64,000 bases of DNA from Rattus norvegicus (taxonomy: Eukaryota; Chordata; Mammalia; Rodentia; Muridae): contig NC_086028.1 in NCBI RefSeq assembly GCF_036323735.1, positions 42,350,001-42,414,000 on the forward strand. Reading direction: 5' to 3'. Of this stretch, positions 21,541 through 32,361 are shown one piece after another. The notes under the pieces were generated by a model, which was given only the letters and a program-made list of their open reading frames with translations, was not told the origin of the DNA and did no database searches. Positions within the stretch are counted from its first letter, which is position 1; the number at the start of each line of letters is the position of its first letter. A program made the translations under genes and the position numbers.

Positions 21541-21880
21541 GGCTGAGGTGTTTTCTCTCTGTAATTACATTATTATTCCAGACACCGTCAGAGGAAGGAG
21601 GATTAGGCTGGGTGGGCTGAAGCTAGAGAGCAGCTGCCCTGAGCCCGGTAAGGGAGGTTGTGCCTCTGGAAGCCAGGCTCCCGGCTGAGCCTGCTTCATT
21701 TAATTAGTCTCTCGCCTCTTCCGCTTTAGAGACAGTGGCAGAATCTGGGACGCACCCCCTTAATGACTGCAGATGCTTCTAAAGACATTTCGTCATCATT
21801 CATTTCAAGCAAATCAGAAAATCGTCGAAGCCACTCTAGTCTCAGGAAATAACTTTGAAAAGCATCTGTCTCTCAGGGGA
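21541..21880. promoter_or_regulatory. candidate conserved intronic enhancer
   Basis: A repeat-free stretch has the palindrome GTAATTAC (21561-21568), TTATTATTCC, TTTAATTAGTC (about 21699-21709) and CAGATG. It is one of the most element-like unique blocks in intron 1. Its role is inferred from motif density only. Confidence 0.38.
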
Positions 21881-23299
21881 GTAAAGTGGCAAAAGGGATC
21901 TCTTCCAAGTCTCTTCATCACAGAGCCTCTGCCCGCTGTGCGCTCTGGTGCTGTACAGTTTAATGCCGTGCAGCTTAAGTGAATTCCCTTTCGTTTCTTC
22001 ATCAGACTCAGTGTGACCTCTGCACATCTGTAAATTTCTATGCTGATCACAACCAAGAGTCAATGTGTAAAACGGTTATGGTTTAATTAATTGGTAATAG
22101 ATCGTAGGCAATGTCAGGTGAAAGAGAAGGAGTGAGTGTTAACTTTGTGAAGCAGCCTCAACAGAAAGTATAGACCGGGCATGTGCCTCCTGTTGGAATG
22201 AGTCATAGATGGTCCAGTTAACTACATAGGACTGTGAGGTTTGGGGGATTGAGGGCAGTGGGGGGTTTGTGTGAATGCATTATTAAATAGCTGTGTCCAA
22301 CCAGTCAGGGAAATTTCCTGATGTTGTTCCTGTTGTCTTACTGAACACCATGGAAACTCTCCTACACCCACCTTGTTGTCTGCTAGGAAAAGGAAGACAG
22401 ACAAGGGCTCCTAGACTGAAGAGCAGCCCAAGTTATAGCTGGAGAATCAGGATCCCACGAAGGGGGAAAGGGCTCTCCCCTTGCTCCAGGCCAATGGCAC
22501 TCTTGGCTTGGAACCTTGCTCAGAATGAAAGTCATCCTCAGAACTGGGTACATGCATGGGATGGGTGACTCTGGGAAGGAGACCTAGCTCCCTGCCCTCC
22601 CCCACTGGAGAATCCGAGGTAGAGTCTCACTCCTGCTACCCTGTGTCTTCCTCTGCCTTGGTTGGCTTGAGAGAGCAGGAGGCCTCAGAGCCACACCCTC
22701 TGTGAGTAACCTTTCCCACCAAGACAAATAACTAGGGTGGGGCCCTCACGGGGACTCCTCACTTTCTGCAGCATCCTTGTGCGTGGGCTCCGTCAAGTTT
22801 CTAGTCTAGCTGAAAATGTAAAAGGAACCCTACTCACCCAGCCCTGTGTGGAGCCTCTGGTCTGGAGCCCCTGGTCTTGCAATTATCTGGCATTGACTGG
22901 ATACACTGTAATTATGTTCGGGAATTAATTCGTTAACCAAGCTCAGGAGCCTTCATCCATTAAGTGGGAATAGCTCAGCCCTTTGGGGACAAGAGAAGCA
23001 GTGCAGCAGTGCTCCCTAAGTAACCAGCTAGCTGTGCTGCTGCTGGTATCAGTGACTTCGATTTCTTGCCATGTTTCCTTGGGCAAGAAAGCACAAGGTC
23101 TCAGCAGCGAAGGCATCCTGCGTAGACTACATCTCCTCTGTGGTGATGCCAGGAGCCTGGCCAAGCCTGAACTAGGTTCCTGCTAACCAGTTCTGTCCTC
23201 TGGCTTAGGTATATGAGTTCTTGCTGCTGCAGAAGCTATGGTGTATTTCATTAGCTCCTGCCTGAGCAGTGTATGTGCAGAACGCCATGAGGGGACCTT
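21881..23299. other. intron stretch, no gene seen
   Basis: Unique sequence. An AT-rich cluster at about 22875-22940 (GCAATTATC, GTAATTATG, GAATTAATTCGTTAACC) may be another regulatory block. Confidence 0.4.
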
Positions 23300-23580
23300 G
23301 CTCTGAGGGGGAATGGCTATCAGAGTGGAGACAGATGGTACCAAACGTTGGTGAGGAAGTGGAGAAGCTGGGCCCTGGAGACATCCACAGCTCTTTGCAA
23401 AGGTTCATTGTGGAGTTGTCCTGTGACCCAGAATTTCTAGTCCTAGAATAGACCCAAGAGAATCAGAAACCCAGAGCCACACCGGTGGCTCAGCACGGCG
23501 TGTGGCACCTTAGTGAGTGGATGCACAGAACAGGGCATCCATGATGTAGACTCTTATTCAGTTGTGAAAGGATGGCGGAT
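23300..23580 (+). mobile_element. old L1 (L1M-type) ORF2/3' fragment
   Basis: The order of 'GGTGAGGAAGTGGAGAAGCT', 'TGTGACCCAGAATTTCTAGT' and 'ACTCTTATTCAGTTGTGAAA' follows the sense 3' end of ancient L1 elements. No intact frame remains. Confidence 0.7.
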
Positions 23581-23603
23581 TGACTCTCCCTGGGGAGACG
23601 TTG

Positions 23604-23795
23604 TGCTGGTTGGTTTTGTCACCTTGACACAAACTTAGACGTAATTTGAGATTGATGATAGATGTGGGGGAGTTCAGCCAATTGTGGGCAGTGCCATCCC
23701 TGTGAAGATTCGTGGTCCTAGGTGGTATTAGAAAGCAGGCTGAGCAAGTCAGTAAGTGGCATTCCTCCATGGCCTCTGCCTTAGTTCCTCTGCTA
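23604..23795 (-). mobile_element. rodent medium-reiteration repeat, partial
   Basis: 'GTGCTGGTTGGTTTTGTCAC' plus 'CAGTGCCATCCCTGTG' and 'CATTCCTCCATGGCCTCTGC' is the antisense of the 5053-5443 copy, truncated. Confidence 0.65.
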
Positions 23796-24318
23796 AAACA
23801 TGTGCGTTTTTAGTCACAGGACTAAAATGACTTAGAGGTGGTTGCACCACAGAAAAGCCCACCCCAGTGTGGATGATGCCTTGTGAAAGCGCGGAGCTCT
23901 ATACACAACCTGTAGGCAGCACCACTGAAGAGCTCCCACCCCTAGGGATTGTCTGGTATCTACACAGTCTTGGTGAGGGACCTCGTGATACTCCGAAGCT
24001 TATGAACCTCATGGGCCTTCTGAGTTACTTTGGCTTCCTGAATCTCGCAAGCCTCTTTCTCCCACCGAGGAGGGAGAGTTTCTGTCAGGATGAAATTGCT
24101 GTGCTGTAGAAGGCCCCAGGGAGCACGCCGATTCCTGGTGTCTCTCCACTGTGTGAAGAAGCCAGTGTAGACAATAACACATACATGACAAGCCCAGAGC
24201 AGGTGAACCCCGTGTAGGTGGGCAGTAGGTTAGTGGTGTCTAGAATGGACTAGCTTTGTCTGTGTTTGGGTGATGTGTTAACTACTCTTGTGTTGCTGTG
24301 ATTAAAAACACTCAACTG

Positions 24319-24501
24319 GGGCTGGAGAGCTGGCTGAGCGGTTAAGAACACTGGCTGCTTTTCCAGAGGACCCAGGTTCAATTCCTAGTACCCACATAGC
24401 GGCTCACAACTGTCTGTAACTCCAGGGATCTGACACCCTCACACAGGAATATGGTCAGGTAAAACACCAGTTCATGTAAAATAAAAATAAATAAATTTCA
24501 A
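24319..24501 (+). mobile_element. B3 SINE
   Basis: The tRNA-like head is clear ('GGCTGGAGAGCTGGCTGAGC', B-box-like 'GGTTCAATTCC'), with 'CTGTCTGTAACTCCAGGGAT' and an AATAAATAAAT tail. Confidence 0.85.
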
Positions 24502-24583
24502 GAAAGCCACCTTACACGGCAGCTTACGGGTGGAAGCATTTATTTGAACTTACAGGTCCAGAGGTTTAGAGAGTCTATCATGG

Positions 24584-24707
24584 AGCCGAACCTGATGGCG
24601 GTACACAACTTTAATTCCAGCACTCAAGAGGTGGAAGCAGAGGCAAGCAGAGGCCACTCTTTGAGTTGGAGGCCAGCCTTGTCTACACAGTGAGTTCCAG
24701 GCTAGCC
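24584..24707 (+). mobile_element. B1 SINE
   Basis: 'TTTAATTCCAGCACTCAAGA' and 'GTCTACACAGTGAGTTCCAG' are sense B1. TATCATGG/CATCATGG flank the insertion as a short duplication. Confidence 0.8.
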
Positions 24708-25393
24708 ATCATGGCGGCAAGTGGCAGGCATGGTGGCAGGAACAGAAGCTCTTGTCTTCAAACACAAGCATGAAGCAGAGAGAGCAAATTGGAAACAGTT
24801 CAGCATTTTAATCTCAAAAGCCCTCGCCTGGTGACATACCTCGCCTTCTTCCAGCAAAGCTGCACCACATAAACTTCCCCAAGTGGTTCCATCAGCTGGG
24901 GACCAAGTGTTCAAATGCTGGAGACTATGGGGTGGAGAGTGGGAGGGTATCTCCGTTCAGTCACTACAGGTGATTTTACAAAAATGCCTAAGACGACTGA
25001 CTCATACAGCACGCACACATATAGGAGACTCTGCCTGAGAAGGGTCTGCTTTCTGGCATGCAGACGGCATCTTCCAGCAACTTCTATTCTCCAGCATCTT
25101 TTTGCAGTGCCCTCCCGTGGTGAAGATGTTAGGGGTCTCTTATGAGAATGGTAATCCAGGCTGCAGTCACTTCTCAGTTCCCATCACCTTAGGGTTGGTG
25201 CCGTCACGTGAATTCACAGATGTTCAGCCATCAGGCTACAGAATCTCCTTCGTGAATCAAAGTGAATCTCCTGAATAGAAACGTCGACGGTGGTGGTGTG
25301 CATATAGCCCTGTCAGAGTAAGAGCCATTGGATTCTGCTCTTCCAGAGGGTTTGTCTTGTGTCCTGTGAATTATATGCTCATTAAGAGAATAG

Positions 25394-25665
25394 GGGCTGG
25401 GGAGATGGGTCCCTCTTAAAGTATGACGATAGGAGCTTGGATCCCCAGAACTGGGGGAAATAAAAGGTGGGTGAGTTGGTCTACCCGTGTGCCAGACTCT
25501 GAAGGCAGGGATGGGATTAGGCATGTCTGCAAACTCCGGCTTGTTAAGGGACTGAAAGAGCGATCCAGGATAATTCCTGGTGTCAACGTCTGTGTCCCAC
25601 ACATCTGCATGCTCACCCGCGAACACACGTACAGACACATCACACACATACACATGAAGATGGGA
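25394..25665 (+). mobile_element. B4/RSINE1-type SINE, diverged
   Basis: The head 'GGGGCTGGGGAGATGGGTCC' and 'TTGGATCCCCAGAAC' are followed by a long body ending in CACACA-rich text and a short A-rich tail. Confidence 0.6.
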
Positions 25666-26581
25666 AGGAAATAAAATACAGAGTAACTTGGGGACCAGCA
25701 GGGAAGGGTTTAGATGGTGCACACGTACATTAGGATGCCAGTTACGTGGCAGGGGTATGTGGCCATGTAAGGAAATGATCTTTGGCTGGGGAGGAGTGTG
25801 CTGAAGCACCCAGTTGGCCAAATGTCTTGACGTCTCCTCATAAGTCAGCAGAAATGGTCCAAATAGGCCTAAGGTCTAAGAGTGGTCATGGTGGGACCCC
25901 AGTGCTTGGTGACGATGCCTTTCTGTTGACATTATTGGAAATGGTAGGCTAACACATTCTATTTTCACAAGGCACCGAGTTGGGATTTTTTTAATGCCAG
26001 GGGACAGGAAAAAAGTCAGAGGGCTCTTGGCCGCCACCCATCTTTAGTCTCTGTCTAAGACAAGGATAAATGGACCCTTGTTTCTGCCTTCCCCAGGGCA
26101 GTGAATTCTGTCTCAGAGCAGGGCAGGCCCCCCTCCTCCACGCAGCTGTTCCTAGGGAAAGTCTGAAACCCACAGCCCAGCCTATCGGACCCTGTGCCAA
26201 CCATCAGAGGGGACTTTTCGTCTGACCTCCAGTGTGCAGCTGGTAGAAGATCCATCCCCAGTCACAGCCCCCTCTCTGACCTCGTTCTAGTCAAAGGCCA
26301 GCAGACTTTTCTGTTCTAGGAAGACCCAGAGCAATCAGCAGGTGTGGTTTCTGGGGAGGAAGGTTTCTCAGTAAGTTTCTGACCCTTACGTGTTTCTCAC
26401 CTCTTTGCTGTGTTTGTGCTTGAGGGTATGTAGAACCTTGTGGAATGGGTCTCTCGTTTTGTGCCCTCGTGCCCTAAATATGAAAGAAAGAAAAACCTGC
26501 AAGTTGTCAAGCAATCTACATTCATGAAGAATCTGGCCTGATGTCTCCTAGAGTGAAATTAATCACCTGAAGGTCAGACCT
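25666..26581. other. intron stretch, nothing recognised
   Basis: Unique mixed sequence; no exon or repeat is evident. Confidence 0.4.
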
Positions 26582-26770
26582 GGGGGCTGTGGCTGGGGCT
26601 AGATTAATAGAGCACTTATTTGCCCAGCAAGTACAGGGCTCTGGGTTCAGTCCCTTAGCCCCATATAAAACCAGACACGGTGCTGCCTGCCTACAATCTT
26701 GTTACTCATGAGATGCCAACAAGAAGATGAGAAATTCCGGGATATACTTGGCTACACAGTGAATATGAGA
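26582..26770 (+). mobile_element. ID-B1 dimeric SINE, diverged
   Basis: 'GGGTTCAGTCCCTTAGCCCC' is an ID-like B box. The B1 part follows, with 'TGCCTACAATCTTGTTACTC' and 'TTGGCTACACAGTGAA'. Confidence 0.6.
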
Positions 26771-26879
26771 GATGTCTTAGCAGTTAACAGCCCTTGCATG
26801 TGGAGGTCAAAGGTCAGCGGTGGGCATTTTCTTCAGTCACTCTTCACTTAGTTATTTGTTTATTACAATCATGGCCTGC

Positions 26880-27078
26880 GATAGTTTTTAAGCTATATTT
26901 ATTTAGTATGTGTTCATGTGTGAGCATATGCATGGCGTGTGTGGTACATGTAGAGGACATAGGAGAGTGTGTGGGAGTCGGTTCTGTCCTTTTTACTGGG
27001 TAGGACCCAGAGATAAAGTTCAGTTCGTCAGGTTTGGCAGCAAGCACCTTAACCCACTAAGCCATCTCTCTGGCCCTC
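26880..27078 (-). mobile_element. B4/B3 SINE
   Basis: Antisense order: 'TTATTTAGTATGTGTTCATG', 'GTAGAGGACATAGGAGAGTG', ending with 'CACTAAGCCATCTCTCTGGC'. Confidence 0.7.
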
Positions 27079-27292
27079 TTCCCTTTACTGGGGCAACTGA
27101 AGCTGGAGTTCACTAATTTGGCTAGTCCAGCTAGCTAGCTTGCCTGGGGAATTCTGTCTCTGCTTCCCCAGTGCTGGAATTACAGAAAGGCTGCCATGCA
27201 CACACACTAGGCTGTCTGTGCGCGCTGGAGAACTGAATTCCGTTCCTTACACTTGTACAGCAAGTGCGTCGTCCACAGAGCCATCCCCCTTC
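27079..27292 (-). mobile_element. B4-type SINE, diverged
   Basis: 'CCCCAGTGCTGGAATTACAG' is followed by 'CAGCAAGTGCGTCGTCCACA' and 'GAGCCATCCCC', the antisense B4 head. Confidence 0.55.
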
Positions 27293-27559
27293 CCCGTGCA
27301 AACACTTTAATAATGCAAAGCAGAGAGCAAATTAAATCCCCAGCCCAAGGCGACAAGATGCATCTCTGTGTTAGGGTACAGCACACCCTGACAAGACTTC
27401 CAAAGTATATTTAATAACAGAGGACCTCTCTTGGCAACTGATAGGTGACGAGAGACGCCTCTGGACCTCTGGTTAAGGTGTTCAGGTTTCAGACACAGGC
27501 ACGGAGACAAGATAATATGGAAGAACATGAAGCCATTTGCGGTGGTGACACTAGACGGT

Positions 27560-27760
27560 GGAGTCGTGGGAGCGCTCCTTAATTACACTGTCTTGTTACT
27601 TTGAGTTAATTGTAAATTCCATATGCAATTACAGGGAGCAAGAATTACAAGGAAGTCCTCTGTGCCTTCCTCTCTGTTTCCTGAAGGGAATCTTTATTTC
27701 TCCCTTTGTGCTTCTTCCTTGCCACATAATTGACAGTGGAGGAAAATACAGTTGAGGGCT
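27560..27760. promoter_or_regulatory. candidate conserved intronic enhancer
   Basis: An AT-rich unique block has CCTTAATTACAC (from about 27578), GAGTTAATTGTAAATTCC, CATATGCAATTACAG and, later, CATAATTGACAG. There are several homeodomain and octamer-like cores within 200 bp. Inference from motif density only. Confidence 0.38.
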
Positions 27761-27796
27761 ATCATTGTAAACACATTTGCCTGAGTGCTCCCTCAT

Positions 27797-27797
<1 letters not shown>

Positions 27798-27846
<49 letters not shown>
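27798..27846. repeat. (CA)24 microsatellite
   Basis: Uninterrupted CA dinucleotides. Confidence 0.97.
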
Positions 27847-27850
<4 letters not shown>

Positions 27851-28389
27851 CCTTCTGAGGAAGCTAACCTTTTGTTATCTGTAGACCTCTGCCTCCTGGC
27901 CCACTGTACGTATTAGAACCTTATACTGATCTTGAGCCCCTGAGCCCCATGCCTGGCCTAGGCTTTCCTGGAGAGAGTTCATGTTGGTCAACAAGGCGCC
28001 CCTTCTGAGAGCATCAGACTTCCTCATGCCATTTAGACAAGAGAGGGAAGAGACACAGGGCTGTCATGTTAATGGGAAACTCAAACATCCAAATTCTGAA
28101 GTGGAACGTAAGGCCTGACTGAGATGAGCAGTAAGGCAAAGCGTAGCAGCCCTGGCCGCTTTCTTCCAAAGCTTGGGACACGTTCCTGCTCTGAGCTGTC
28201 TCCTCTGGGGACAGCAGCAGGACGGACAAGGATGTGCCTGTGGAGTACTAAAGGAATTCAGCTAGATGGCTCATTTGTTTTCTTGCCCTCGTCCGGTGTG
28301 GTGGAAGTCAGAACCCACAGCACCATAGGAAATGGGGCAGCTAGAGTGCCTTTTATTTTTACTGTGTTTATTCTGTGTGTTTACTTGGC

Positions 28390-28511
28390 ACAGAGGAGAG
28401 AGTTGTAACCCAGGCTGGTCTTAAACTCAGTAGGTAACAGGGGATGAACTTGAACTCCTGACCCTCTGGCCGCCAAGTGCTGGGATTACCTCGAAGCACT
28501 GCTGTACCTAG
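28390..28511 (-). mobile_element. B1 SINE
   Basis: 'TAACCCAGGCTGGTCTTAAA' and 'CAAGTGCTGGGATTACCTCG' are antisense B1. It lies immediately before a B2. Confidence 0.75.
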
Positions 28512-28520
28512 CATCTCTAC

Positions 28521-28714
28521 TTTTTTTTTTTTTAAAGATTTATTTATTTATTTTATGTATGTGAGTACACTGTTGCTATCTTCAGACACACCAGAAGAGG
28601 GCATCAGATCCCATTACAGATGATTGTGAGCCACCATGTGGTTGCTGGGGATTGAACTCAGGACCTCTGGAAGAGCAGTCAGTGCTCTTAACCACTGAGC
28701 CATCTCTCCAGCCC
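28521..28714 (-). mobile_element. B2 SINE with 13-bp target-site duplication
   Basis: The + strand begins with poly(T) and ends at 'GCCATCTCTCCAGCC'. Flanks repeat CATCTCTACTTTT at 28512-28524 and 28717-28729. It forms an inverted pair with the B2 at 29717. Confidence 0.93.
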
Positions 28715-28729
28715 ATCATCTCTACTTTT

Positions 28730-29716
28730 ACCAGAATCTTAGATTCTCTGTGTGTCTTAGGACTCATGGCTTGGAGGGAATTACCTCCACTCTCATCCAA
28801 GAATCAGGCCCACGGGCAGGGTTCTTGGCTCTGATGTTGGTTTCTGCATGAGCCTGGCTGGTTGTTTTGTGCCTTGGTCTCTCTTCCCTTACTTGCTGAC
28901 TAAAGTATCCGGGCAGATCATCTCTCGGAATCATCCGTCTCTAAGATGCTGTAGCTTATAGTCCGTCCATCAGGACTGGAGCATGGACTGTCGCCAGCTT
29001 CCCGGACTCCTTGCACCTTCTTGAAGATGTGCAGTGCACCTCAAGAAGTTGAGCACCCTCTGGAGCTGGTCTTTAGGGACTGGATTTGTTCTAAAAGAAG
29101 TGTGCTCAAAGGTTAGCTGCCTTCAGAAAGGGACAAGTTGGCGACTTCTGCTTCTTTCCCCTGAAGATTATCTCAGGGATGTCAAAAGCAATTTTTATAG
29201 GTAGGCTGTTCTTTTACAAGAGATGTGTTTACAAAGCATGAAATTAACATTTTTTTGCACAAAGTCGAGGAATTCCTGATAACGACAACTTGGGTGTCAG
29301 GCTTGTAGCTCCTGTGGTTATTAGCAAGGTCAGTGTTTCATGCAGTGATGATACAGGTAGGAGACCCTGTCATCAAAGCCCTAAGCCAGACACAAACTCT
29401 GGACTTGTGAAATTTGGCCTAGAGAGGCTCACCACACAGTGTTCAGGCCCTTGACCTTTTACAAGAGTTCGTTTCCCGGAGTGAATGCCAAATAAGGAGC
29501 CACAGATGGTGTGCATCATCTGAGAGGAGACAGTAGCACAGGTTAGACCAACTGTTGCACCTTTCAGCTGTGGTTTAGGATCTCTTTAGGTTCCTAAAGC
29601 TAGTAAAAGGATGTTAAATTCTATAAATAAAAATCTATTCAGAGAAGCATGTTGGTATATAATTCCAGGGTTGGGTCTGTTATTTTTTTTTTTTAAGATT
29701 TTTTTTAAATGTATCT
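28730..29716. other. intron stretch, no gene seen
   Basis: Unique sequence. AT-rich parts at about 29165-29290 (AGATTATCTCAGG, TTTTTTGCACAAAG) could be regulatory. No exon-like feature. Confidence 0.4.
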
Positions 29717-29900
29717 GGGGCTGGAGAGATGGCTCAGCGGTTAAGAGCACTGACTGCTCTTCCAGACGTCCTGAGTTCAAATCCCAGCAACCATATGGAG
29801 GCTCACAACTACCTGTAATGGGATCTGATGCCCCTTTCTGATGTGTTTGTAGACAGCTACAGTGTACTCATATAAATAAAGTAAATATTTTTATCTAAAA
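29717..29900 (+). mobile_element. B2 SINE
   Basis: A full head is present ('GGGGCTGGAGAGATGGCTCA'), with B-box-like 'GAGTTCAAATCC', 'CTACAGTGTACTCATATAAA' and an A-rich tail. Confidence 0.93.
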
Positions 29901-29924
29901 AATAAGTAAATCTGTGTGTATCTG

Positions 29925-30055
29925 TGCCTGTATCTGTGTCTGCACCCCTACAGCTAGAGGTACAGAGTTGTGAGCCATATTACCTGGGAACTGAACCTGG
30001 GTCCTCTGGAAGAGCAGCAAGCATTCACAACTCCTGAACCACTTCTCTATTCCTG
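29925..30055 (-). mobile_element. B3/B2 SINE fragment
   Basis: 'GGGAACTGAACCTGGGTCCT' then 'CTGGAAGAGCAGCAAGC' is the antisense tRNA-like half. Confidence 0.65.
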
Positions 30056-30788
30056 GGTTGGGTTCCTGTTGATAATATTAGGTGAGCTAACAGATAAGCT
30101 CTGAACTCTCTCTGTTGGATCTCCTTAAATTTCTTTCTGTAAGCTTAGATTTTTCAGAATGTACTTTAATAAGGGTTCTAAAATGTTTCAACCTGCCTGC
30201 TAGCCCACCTTCTAGACCAAAGGTAGGGGAGAAAGATGGTGAATAGGACAAGGGGGGATGTGGACCTGTTTAGAAGTAGTTCTTTGGGGGGCAATTCCAA
30301 TCTTCATTGTCAGGATAGCAGCAGTCCAATCGGCAAACACTAAACAGGAGTCAGTCACAGCGGCTCGATCCAGAAGAAACCACGAGGCCCCACAAGACAG
30401 CTTTCAGAAAAACATCCCCATGACACAACTGAGTCTCACAGAAACCAGAGGTCTCCACTTCATCTTTCTCACGTGACTTTCAGGATGCCCTCTAGCCTCA
30501 GGCTTAAGAGCCCCCAAGAAGGGAGAGGAAGGATGAGGGGGAACAGAGTTCTCAAGAACTTAATGAGAATTACTCAAAAAGTGCTGTCAGGAGTACGTGA
30601 TGTCCATTCCTGAGACCCAGATCCAGGCGTGTGGAGGAAGGATTCTTGTCACACTCAAAGGTCACACCCCTGTTACGTCAACAAGTAGATGTTTGAGTGG
30701 TCCTCTGCTGGGCTGGGGATGGGGATCAAGTTTTGCCAAGTAGAGTTGGGAACAGTGAGATGACTCAGACTGGCAATCTGGATTCAAT
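30056..30788. other. intron stretch, nothing recognised
   Basis: Unique sequence; a possible SINE-head trace lies at about 30750-30785, before the CA tract. Confidence 0.4.
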
Positions 30789-30896
30789 CACACAAACACA
30801 CACACACAAACACACACACACACACAAACACAAACACATACAAACACACACACAAACACACACACACACAAGCACACACAAACACACACACACACA
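30789..30896. repeat. (CA)n/(CAAACA)n compound microsatellite
   Basis: CA dinucleotides interrupted by AAAC at near-regular intervals over about 108 bases. Confidence 0.95.
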
Positions 30897-30929
30897 GAAT
30901 GTAATTTTAAAACAATTTTAAGTGTGTGT

Positions 30930-31091
30930 GTGTATGTATGTATGTATTTTATATGTGAGTGCTATCTGCATGTATGCCTGCATACCAGAAGAGGACATCA
31001 CATCCCATTATAGACTGTTGTGAGCCACCATGTGATTTCTGGGAACTGAACTCAGGACCTCTGGAAGAGCAGCCGGTGCTCTCCAGCCCCA
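30930..31091 (-). mobile_element. B2 SINE, partial
   Basis: 'GTGAGCCACCATGTGATTTC' and 'CTCAGGACCTCTGGAAGAGC' are antisense B2. The head is internally shortened before 'CTCCAGCCCC'. Confidence 0.8.
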
Positions 31092-31123
31092 TAAACAAAA
31101 ACTTTAAAAGAATTGGAAGCCTG

Positions 31124-31470
31124 TAGTCATGCAGACCTGGGTTCAAATCATGCTCTGTCTATAACATTGAACAAATTACTTTACACCGTTTATCTTGTTT
31201 TTGAGACAGGATTTCACTCTGTACCCCTGACTGGCCTGGAATTTGCTACATAGGCAACTGACCTTGAACTCATAGAGGTTATTCTGCCTCTGCCTCCCCA
31301 GGGCTGGGATTAAGAAGGGCCAACAACCCAGTGTCACTGGTAAAATGTATTAGCTGTGATCTGTGGCCTTGGCAACACTTTTATCCTCCTCTCAGAGTGG
31401 TTTTGAGTGTAAAATGGACTGATGACCGAAAAGAGACTCCCAAGGATCAGTGTGTGAAGCACCCATCATT
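31124..31470 (+). mobile_element. MIR-like sequence split by a B1
   Basis: 'CAGACCTGGGTTCAAATCAT' and 'CAAATTACTTTAC' resemble MIR. Similar text resumes after the B1 ('GTATTAGCTGTGATCTGTGG'). The repeated motif suggests two MIRs rather than one. Confidence 0.4.
31193..31335 (-). mobile_element. B1 SINE
   Basis: 'TTGAGACAGGATTTCACTCT', 'AACTGACCTTGAACTCATAG' and 'CTCTGCCTCCCCAGGGCTGG' are antisense B1. Confidence 0.85.
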
Positions 31471-31559
31471 GATTTAGTGAGTTTAATAAGCTGGCATGTT
31501 TTGAGCATTGCGTGCCCAGTATGTTGCTAAGTATGGTCAGTTGAGTGTTACCGAGAACC

Positions 31560-32060
31560 AAAGCAGACGCTGCCCCTGTCCTTCTGTCATGTGTAACTCT
31601 TTACATATTCCTTAAGCAGTCATACCATGTAAGCCCACTTTCTGATGTAGTGTGGCTCTGAGGACAGGATCAAGCTGTGCAGGGAGCAGCCTAGACTGAG
31701 AAGTTGGGGAAAATTTCCCTGAGGAACTGACATCTGAGATGCAGTGTGGACTTGGAACAGGGGCAGATGTGACAGTTATCAGTATCAGAGAAAATGGCTT
31801 GTGCAGAGGCCTCCCAGTAGGAGAGAGCAAGGTGTATTTGAGGGATATAAGGAAGTTCCTAGAACTGTATGACCCAAAGGGAGGTGGGCAGAGGCCAGGC
31901 CCTTCAGAACTTTCTAACTGCTGAGCCATCTCTCCAGCCTAGTAAAGCATTTGACTTCAATTAAAAGCAATGGGAAGCCATCGAAGGATTTTAAAGAAGC
32001 TTTTAAAATTATTACGTTCAATAAATGCTAGTTCTATTGTTCTGTTCTGGGAATGTTTGT
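31560..32060 (+). mobile_element. ancient mammalian interspersed repeat, family unclear
   Basis: 'AGCAATGGGAAGCCATCGAA' followed by 'GGATTTTAAAGAAG', and 'GGAACTGACATCTGAGATGC' upstream, are characteristic of an old repeat common in mammals. A 24-base B2-head remnant lies at 31918-31941. Confidence 0.4.
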
Positions 32061-32148
32061 GTGTCCCAGCTTTTTTCTCTTACTGGATTTTATAAATGTG
32101 CCATTTTAAAAGCGCAGGCAATAGGGCTGAAGAGATGGTTCAGCAATT

Positions 32149-32361
32149 AAGAACCATCCAGGGGGGCTGGAGAGATGGCTCAGCGGTTAAGAGCACCCGA
32201 CTGCTCTTCCAGAGGTCATGAGTTCAATTCCCAGCAACCACATGGTGGCTCACAACCATCTGTAAAGAGATCCGATGCCCTCTTCTGGTGTGTCTGAAGA
32301 CAGTGACAGTGTACTTATATATAATAAATAAAAAAAAAAAAAAAAAAGAACCATCCAGGGG
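32149..32361 (+). mobile_element. young B2 SINE with 16-bp target-site duplication, nested in an older SINE
   Basis: The B2 (about 32165-32345) carries the head 'GGCTGGAGAGATGGCTCAGC', B-box-like 'GAGTTCAATTCC', a TATATAATAAATA end and a poly(A) tail. Perfect 16-bp duplications flank it (AAGAACCATCCAGGGG at 32149-32164 and 32346-32361). The target is an older B-type SINE whose head lies at 32126-32160 and continues at 32362. Confidence 0.95.

Larger units (their letters stand above)
24278..24945 (+). mobile_element. medium-reiteration repeat interrupted by two SINEs
   Basis: The pieces are 24278-24318 ('CTCTTGTGTTGCTGTGATTA'), 24503-24583 ('CAGCTTACGGGTGGAAGCAT') and 24708-24945 ('GGCGGCAAGTGGCAGGCATG'). 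They are parts of one element in order. A B3 lies between the first two and a B1 between the last two. Confidence 0.6.

Noticed and set aside
25231..25821. 196-codon minus-strand frame
   Set aside because: It crosses a B4/RSINE1-type SINE and shows no recognisable domain; chance open frame.
29717..29900. tRNA-like A and B boxes
   Set aside because: They belong to B2, B3, B4 and ID SINEs, which derive from tRNA or BC1. No stand-alone tRNA gene with a complete cloverleaf was recognised.
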